NCBI RefSeq assembly: GCF_050003625.1
Contig: NC_134400.1
Location: 191,981,726 to 192,045,725 of the forward strand
DNA: 64,000 nucleotides
Source: Haematobia irritans
Taxonomy: Eukaryota; Arthropoda; Insecta; Diptera; Muscidae
Direction of reading: 5' to 3'
The notes beneath the pieces are model-generated. The model was not told the DNA's origin, did not search any database, and saw nothing but the letters and a program-made list of their open reading frames with translations. A program made the translations under genes and the position numbers. Shown in pieces: positions 58,401 to 64,000 of this stretch (positions are counted from its first letter, which is position 1; the number at the start of each line of letters is the position of its first letter).

Positions 58401-59400
58401 GACAGCGAGAACGACTCGGATGCAGTCGGCCCTACATACTGTGTTGTACAAAAGGGTTTCCTCCTTGCCCAAGGACTGCAATGACACCCTATTCAACTAT
58501 CTCCCAACCCAATCTCTATCCCTTCCCGTTTTGCTTCCTGAGCAAAGTCTTGCCAGAATACTCTTCCGTTGTGGCGGCGATCCCCGACCAGTGAGGTACT
58601 TATGTTCAGTCTGTTCTCGGCTAGGAGGTTGGAGAATATACTGCTGCTTTCTAGTGTCCCACCTATGTACGTCCACCCACTCCCGTTTCAAAGCCACATC
58701 CACCACGCCTTAGTTCAAGTCCGTCCGTAACTAACAGTATATTGGGTATAGAGTTATGTATGCAGCTAAACCGATACGGTGATCTGTCAACACCAGGGGT
58801 GCTCAGCCCTCATGAATGTAGACCAATATACCCCTTTTGTTGTAATTTACTGCCAGATAACCGAACAATCTCGGCTATCCATCAATAATAGTCAATACAC
58901 GACAGCCAGAACGACTCGGATGCAGTCGGCCCTACATACTGTGTTGTACAAAAGGGTTCCCTCCTTGCCCAAGGACTGCAATGACACCCTATTCAACGAT
59001 CCCCCAACCCAATCTCTATCCCTTCCCGTTTTCCTTCCTGAGCAAAGTCTTGCCAGAATACTCTTCCATTGTGGCGGCGATCCCCGACCAGTGAGGTACT
59101 TATGTTCAGTCTGTTCTCGGCTAGGAGGTTGGAGAATATACTGCTACTTTCTAGTGTCCCACCTATGTACGCCCACCCACTCCCGTTTCAAAGCCACATC
59201 CACCACGCCTTAGTTCAAGTCCGTCCGTAACTATCAGTATAGCGGGTATAGAGTTATGTATGCAGCTAAACCGATGCGGTGATCTGTCAACACCAGGGGT
59301 GCTCAGCTCTCATGATTTTAGACCAACATATCCCTTTTGTTTTAATTTACTGCCAGATAACCGAACAATCTCGGCTATCCATCAACAATAGTCAATACAC
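58401..59400 (+). repeat. 500-bp tandem duplication of LINE ORF1-like sequence
   Basis: Unit 1 (58401-58900) and unit 2 (58901-59400) are each 500 bp and nearly identical, and a third begins at 59401 but diverges after 9 bases. In the plus frame both encode YLCSVCSRLGGWRIYCCFLV, resembling the Cys-rich finger of ORF1 proteins of LINE-2-like elements. Stops and a shift follow. It is probably LINE debris duplicated by unequal exchange. Confidence 0.85.
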
Positions 59401-60090
59401 GACAGCCATTGTTGACTCTTTCTTGCCAGAACATTCTACAGCACAAACAAGTAGGCCAGAAGCGTCAAAACCAACCAATCCATTTTGGTAGGAACCATTT
59501 AAGTAATACCCAGAAACTTCTATGGAGTTGTAATGGGCTGATAAGAGAGATTTCAGGGAGTCTAAAAGTGAAGAGGGTGGCCAGTATGGGAGAGTCGAAA
59601 ATATATTGCGGACGGACTAGATGGACTGAGCGTCTACAATTACTGCCGGTAATGTCGAATTGTCCGTGCCTTGACGGGTGGGGATGGTGTGCTCCCACAC
59701 ACCCCGTATCTTCCCTACTAGTCACCCATTAGGAATGGTCTTGCCAGATCATCTGTTTTCAGGCATATGCCACTGATCACGACTGACGCCCATTGGATGT
59801 CACGGTGTGGGATTCAGACATACGCATGCTAAACGAATCGGTATGCACGTAGGATGTAAGCCAGTACTGATGCAATACCTCTGTAGCCGGCAAAACTATC
59901 CTCTTAGGATTTCTGTGTATTAAATGAAGACAGCTAGACTCGTGTAACGGCCAATCCCCGCTACCATGGCGAGGTCTGACCTCGTGGCACAAACAATATG
60001 GCTTGAACTCTGACCACCTCAGAATCATGCAACAAAAAATTGATCAAGCGACCGACTAACGGTGCTCGAGAAGAAAGTCTTTAGAAACTG
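59401..60090 (+). pseudogene. LINE-2-type endonuclease remnant, copy i
   Basis: KLLWSCNGLIREISGSLK (about 59515-59570) is the N-terminal strand of a LINE endonuclease. It is broken by a MITE (59575-59728). Later parts (59730-60075) align with copy ii, but the GDLNTHHE region has been deleted between 59909 and 59912. It ends in a SINE stub. Confidence 0.7.
59575..59728. mobile_element. MITE with GTGGCCA inverted ends, copy 2
   Basis: The left end GTGGCCAGTATGGGAG and the right end (complement) GTGACTAGTAGGGAAGATAC then GGGGTGTGTGGGAGCACAC match copy 1 at 42931-43199. The left arm is shortened. Like copy 1 it lies in LINE-2-type sequence. Confidence 0.75.
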
Positions 60091-60140
60091 GGGAGCCACC
60101 GTGGTTTAATGATTAGCATGCCAGTCTTGGATTTGTTGGA
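60091..60140 (+). mobile_element. SINE head stub
   Basis: GAGCCACCGTGGTTTAATGA then TTAGCATGCC, the first 40 or so bases of the SINE, cut off where LINE copy ii begins. The upstream flank matches the flanks of the SINEs at 60887 and 61363. Confidence 0.75.
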
Positions 60141-60144
60141 ACCT

Positions 60145-60886
60145 ACTGCTAGATAAGCAAACAATCTTAGCTATCCATCAACAGTAATCAATACTCAACA
60201 GCAATAGTTGTTTCTTCCTTACCGGTGCATTCCAAGAAGGCCGGAAGCGACAGCCCCAACCAATCTATTTTGATATGAACCCTTTGAGTAACCCCAAGAT
60301 GCTTCTGTGAAGCTGTAATGGGCTGACAAGAGAGATTTCATGGAGCATATTCCCAGGGAGACTAAACTCTCCAGTCCAGAATCGTCTTGCCAGATGGTCC
60401 TGCCACACTGTTATTAAGCAAGACAGAGAAAGGAAAGCCGGAGTGGAATACATTGCCCACGACTCAGTGAAATTCAAGCCCATACCACTGACCACTGACT
60501 GACGCCCGATTGGAGATAAAGAGCATAAATGCCTATATATCCCTAGCGAATCGTTTTGCACGCAGGATATAAGCCAGTACTGATGCAATATCTCAGCAGC
60601 GGGCAAACTATCCTCTTAGGCGATCTGAATACACATCATGAAAGTAATGCAAAGCTTAAATGATATGCCAGGGGAGAATATATTGCCGATCAGGTTGATT
60701 TCATGGATTTCTGTGTGTTAAATGAAGACAACTAAACTCGTGTCCTATCCCCGCTACCATGGCGAGGTCTGACCTCGTGGCACAGACGACATAGCATGTC
60801 GAACTCTGACCACCTCAGAATGACGGAAAGAAAAATTATCTAAAGACAGGTTAAAGGTGCCTGAGAAGAGAGTGTTTAGCAATATG
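60145..60886 (+). pseudogene. LINE-2-type endonuclease remnant, copy ii
   Basis: The N-terminal block SCNGLTREIS (about 60315) is followed by FKPIPLTTD, YIPSESFCTQDISQY, and then LLGDLNTHHESN (about 60611-60646), the catalytic D-x-N block. VDFMDFCVLNEDN and a degraded LTTSE...H-type terminus come next. Several stops are present. It is the best-preserved of the local endonuclease copies. Confidence 0.78.
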
Positions 60887-61214
60887 GGAGCTACCGTGGT
60901 GCAATGATTAGCATGCCTGCCTTGGATACAAAAGGGGTGGGTTGAATTTCAGTTTCGACCGATCACCAAAAAGTTTGTCTGCGGTGGATTATCGCCTCCC
61001 AGTAATGTTGGTGTCATTTCTGAGTATTTCTTCTCTAAGTGGTTTTATCGGAATGTGGATCTCGTCTACAAAAGGAAGGTCGCATGTAATTGAGCTGAAC
61101 TTGGAATGGGGCAGCTCTCAATGATAAGAGAAAATTTTCCCGTCTGTGGTATTAGCATGGACTGAATAGTCTAAGTAACCCTGAAATAACGGACGGTCAC
61201 TACACCTAACCTAA
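60887..61214 (+). mobile_element. tRNA-derived SINE, copy 9 (old)
   Basis: Divergent: the A box reads TGGTGCAATGA and the B box is degraded (GGGTTGAATTTC); the tail is CCTAACCTAAC. It is flanked by LINE sequence duplicated with it at 61363. Confidence 0.85.
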
Positions 61215-61362
61215 CTTCGGTAAGGCTAACTGGGAGCTATTTTCCTAGGTATCGGAGTATGAGTTTGTCACTGCTTCTACTGGCGATGTCAGCGCAGTCT
61301 GGAGTGAAATTTTTCGAGAAACAGACCAACGGTGCCCGAGAAGAGAATGTTTAGAAACTTGG
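61215..61362 (+). pseudogene. LINE-2 endonuclease/RT linker remnant
   Basis: FGKANWELF, stop, SEYEFVTASTGDVSAVWSEI is a linker-type segment. It then joins a repeat of the pre-SINE flank (GGTGCCCGAGAAGAGAATGT). Confidence 0.7.
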
Positions 61363-61693
61363 GATCCACCGTGGTGCAATGATTAACATGCCCGCCTTGC
61401 ATAGGGGTGAGTTCAATCCCAGCTTCGATCGAGTACCAAAAAGTTTTTTAGCGGTAGATTATCCCCTCTCAGTAAAGTTGGTGACACTTTTTAATTATTT
61501 TAAAGCTTCTCTAAGTAGTTTTATCGGAATGTGGAAAGCCCTTCGATTTCGGTTATAAAACTGAGGTCCCTTGCCATTGATCTAAACATGGAATCGGGCA
61601 GCACTCAATGACAAGAACGAAAATTTCCTTTGTGATATCACCATGGACTGAATAGTCTAAGTGAATAACGTTGTGTCACTACATCTAACCTTA
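61363..61693 (+). mobile_element. tRNA-derived SINE, copy 10 (old)
   Basis: Divergent full-length copy, 476 bp downstream of copy 9, with the same 5' and 3' flanks. The B box is weak (GAGTTCAATCCC). It arose by duplication of the SINE-bearing segment, not by a new insertion. Confidence 0.85.
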
Positions 61694-62040
61694 CTTCGGT
61701 AAGGCTAACTGGGACCTATTTTTCTCCCTTAAGGTGAGTACTATGTTCGGTTTTTTTACCAAAACACTAAATTAAATGTACAAATATATTTATGAAGACT
61801 ATTATATTTTGATCGAGTCTTGCCAAATAATGGATGGAAAAGATCCAAGGAATTGTTTGCAAATAAGTTTTTAATATTTCAAAATTAATTAATTAAAAAA
61901 AGTAACCGTGAAAACAAGCTGGTTTTCAGCTTGAAAAGTGAACATAGTACTCAGCTTTAGGGAATATGAGTTTACCACTGCTCCTACTGGCAATGTCAGT
62001 GCCGTCTGGAGTGAAATTTTTCCCTCTTGTAGAGGGCGTC
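61694..62040 (+). pseudogene. LINE-2 linker remnant with MITE insertion
   Basis: GGTAAGGCTAACTGGGACCT repeats the 61215 flank. After a MITE (61731-61950) the linker resumes (TGAGTTTACCACTGCTCCTA). Confidence 0.7.
61731..61950. mobile_element. MITE with TGAGTACTATGTTC ends
   Basis: Left TTAAGGTGAGTACTATGTTC and right, inverted, TAAAGCTGAGTACTATGTTC: 20-bp ends with three mismatches. It is about 215 bp and AT-rich inside. The flanking LINE copy at 61215 shows the empty site (CTATTTTCCTAGG). Confidence 0.8.
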
Positions 62041-62394
62041 AAAGGATGTATAGCAACTAATCGGATCTCCAGTATATGTTCGAATTTTCCCATGGAAACG
62101 AACGATCAAAATCCCTGACCCTTTATGTTACATTTCTGATGGCCTGACTTATCAAATAATTGAAAATAGTTACAGTGTCTCTGTAATTACGGACACCGCT
62201 AAGGTAAAAATGAATTTTTCTTCTCACAAACGAAGTTCTTTAGGGACAAACATGCATTGGATGCCATAAATAGAGGATTTGATTGCCTTTAAGGCGACAA
62301 ATTTAGCAAGAAAAGTAATCTTCGTTGGTATAAAATGAATTTTGGCGGAAAGAACAATTTTTTTGTATGTAGGCGAAAGAATTCAAAAGATGTC
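62041..62394. other. unassigned
   Basis: No recognisable repeat or gene. Confidence 0.4.
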
Positions 62395-62540
62395 GATCAT
62401 CTCTCGAATCAATGAGAGTTTCCAGATTTTACGTTAGGCTCAATCATAAGAGACCTCAAATTTTTAGACGAGTCCGAAACCCCTTGGAGAGACTTTGAAA
62501 TGCTTCGAGAGGCTATCATCATTACTGAGAGCAGATAAAC
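62395..62540 (-). mobile_element. degenerate SINE fragment
   Basis: Weak reverse match to the SINE body (TTAGGCTCAATCATAAGAGA, GACGAGTCCGAAACC, ATTACTGAGAGCAGATAAAC). It lies just upstream of a young full-length copy. Confidence 0.65.
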
Positions 62541-62550
62541 CAGAGAGATG

Positions 62551-62872
62551 GGAGCCACCGTGGTGCAATGGTTAGCATGCCCGCCTTGCATACACAAGGT
62601 CGAGGGTTCGATTCCAGCTACGACCGAACACCAAAAAGTTTTTCAGCGGTGGATTATCTGCTGGTGACATTTCTGAGGGTTTCAAAGCTTCTCTAAGTGG
62701 TTTCACTGGAATGTGGAACGCCGTTCGGACTCGGCTATAAAAAGGAGGTCCCTTGTCATTGAGCTTAACATGGAATCGGACAGCACTCAGTGATAAGAGA
62801 GAAGTTCACCACTGTGGTATCACAATGGACTGAATAGTCTAAGTGAGCCTGATACCCCGGACTGCCACCTAA
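62551..62872 (+). mobile_element. tRNA-derived SINE, copy 11
   Basis: A box TGGTGCAATGG, B box GGTTCGATTCC. A 14-bp or so deletion removes CCCACCTCAGTAA after GGTGGATTAT, and the CCTAA tail is lost after GCCACCTAA. Confidence 0.92.
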
Positions 62873-62975
62873 GGGAGAGACTGGGATTGAACATAGGCTC
62901 ATGTGTATGCAATTTCGGCCTGACCTAGAAACTTGAAATTGCGTTTGCCATCGAACAATGCTATATATAGGGCTA

Positions 62976-64000
62976 AAGGGTGATACGGTCAAAATATAAA
63001 CTTGACGTTTTTCTTTCAATTTTGCATTTATAAAACCTGAACACCCCTCATTTTGAAGGTGTGTGTGTGTGTAGAATGTTGCTCCTATTTTGATTTTGGA
63101 ATTCACTCTTCAGTTGTCAAAATGCCGTCCAAGCAAGAAGAGCAGCGTATCAAAATTTTGCTAGCGCATCGCGAAAATCCGAGCTACTCGCACGCAAAGC
63201 TGGCAAAATCGCTAAAAGTTGCCAAATCAACCGTTACAAATGTAATTAAAGTGTTTGGGGAACGTTTGTCGACAGCCAGGAAGTCTGGATCGGGGGGAAA
63301 TCGAAAACCGGAAGCCGCTGAGACGACAAAGAGAGTTGCCGGTAGTTTCAAGCGAAACCCTAACCTCTCTCTCCGAGATGCCGCAAATAAGCTGGGTGTA
63401 TCGTCTACAACCGTGCATCGAGCCAAAACACGAGCCGAACTATCGACTTACAAGAAGGTAGTGACTCCAAATAGCGATGATAAACAAAATACGACGGCCA
63501 AAGCGCGATCGCGGAGGCTGTACACGACGATGCTGACGAAGTTTGACTGCGTGGTAATGGACGACGAAACCTACGTCAAAGCCGACTACAAGCAGCTTCC
63601 GGGACAGGAGTTTTATACGGCAAAAGGAATGGGAAAGGTAGCAGATATTTTCAAGCACATAAAACTGTCAAAGTTCGCAAAGAAATATCTGGTTTGGCAA
63701 GCCATCAGTACCTGTGGCTTGAAAAGCAGCATTTTCATAGCTTCCAAGAAATTTACGTGAAGGAGTGTTTGAATAAACGTCTGCTGCCTTTCCTGAAGAA
63801 ACACGGTTGTTCCGTACTGTTTTGGCCGGATTTGGCATCTTGCCCTTACGGTAAAAATGCCATTGAGTGATACGCCGCCAACAAGGTGCAGGTGGTTCCC
63901 AAGGACAAGAACCCTCCCAACACGCCAGAGCTCCGCACAATTGAGAAATACTGGGCTATTGTCAAGCGGAACCTAAAGAAGACCAAAAAAACTGCTAAGA
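62976..64000 (+). mobile_element. Tc1-like DD37E element, copy B (runs off the window)
   Basis: TA at 62974-62975, then AAGGGTGATACGGTCAAAAT. It has the same leader and transposase as copy A in the opposite orientation. The right end is outside the window. Confidence 0.9.
63122..64000 (+). pseudogene. DD37E Tc1-like transposase, copy B
   Basis: Starts at MPSKQEEQRIKILLAHRENP; the ATG at 63053 is in frame but lies in the 5' region. It shows two helix-turn-helix domains (residues about 20-110) and the first catalytic block VVMDDETYVKAD (about 63552-63587). A 13-base deletion at about 63747, compared with copy A, shifts the frame to a stop at 63758. The second catalytic Asp (FWPDLAS, 63829-63831) and PELR.IEKYW survive in the shifted frame, but a TGA at 63868-63870 replaces Trp. 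Counting residues, 37 separate the second Asp from the Glu, so this is the DD37E group. It is not functional. Confidence 0.9.

Noticed and set aside
63053..63121. Upstream in-frame ATG as the transposase start in copy B
   Set aside because: The segment is the GT-rich 5' region of the element; copy A and the family pattern support the MPSKQEEQ start at 63122.

Overview
This is 64 kb of AT-rich, repeat-dominated DNA from an insect, most likely a calyptrate (muscid-type) fly such as a stable fly or house fly relative. The inference rests on an insect errantivirus, Tc1/mariner and LINE remnants of insect type, a tRNA-derived SINE with CCTAA tails, and the density of minisatellite-rich dispersed repeats. 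The species is inferred, not shown. I see no intact host gene. The only recognisable host coding sequence is an intronless RpL10 copy (57667-58322, minus) with a one-base deletion. The window therefore looks intergenic or deep-intronic.

Layout. 1-5.5 kb: two copies of dispersed repeat family A flank a 41-bp palindromic minisatellite; one copy is split by a hAT-type MITE with an exact 8-bp target duplication. 6.4-8.7 kb: a 29-bp AT-rich minisatellite. 9.1-12.3 kb: another dispersed element (family C) carrying two family A copies inside it. 12.3-15.7 kb: a dead LINE on the minus strand, split by a SINE with a 14-bp target duplication. 15.7-23.3 kb: family A and B repeats, an internally deleted mariner and more SINEs.

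24,957-33,392 is the best-preserved object: a complete, apparently intact gypsy-class endogenous retrovirus (errantivirus). It has 529-bp LTRs differing at two positions, open gag, pol and env, a TATA target duplication, a T TTT TTA slippery heptamer at the gag/pol junction, and a splice donor and acceptor that join a leader micro-exon in phase to env. Its A-rich leader holds six small hairpins sharing an ATA loop with covarying stems.

33.4-42.2 kb: a long (TA)n tract, more of the 29-bp minisatellite with about 515-bp higher-order periods, a 100-N assembly gap, a family A copy with an expanded (AT)n, and transposase debris. 42.3-55.1 kb: a second LINE remnant (RT, RNase H, zinc finger), then a different 29-bp minisatellite (GATC type), organised in about 1.1-kb duplicated blocks and riddled with SINEs, MITEs and a dead DD37E Tc1-like element. 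55-64 kb: a MITE-like element, the RpL10 pseudogene, tandemly duplicated LINE/SINE debris and a second DD37E copy running off the end.

How the parts relate: the LINEs (RT plus endonuclease) are plausible sources of the machinery that moved the SINE, which shows 5' truncation and target duplications. The DNA-transposon debris and MITEs depend on absent transposases. Only the errantivirus encodes everything needed for its own cycle.
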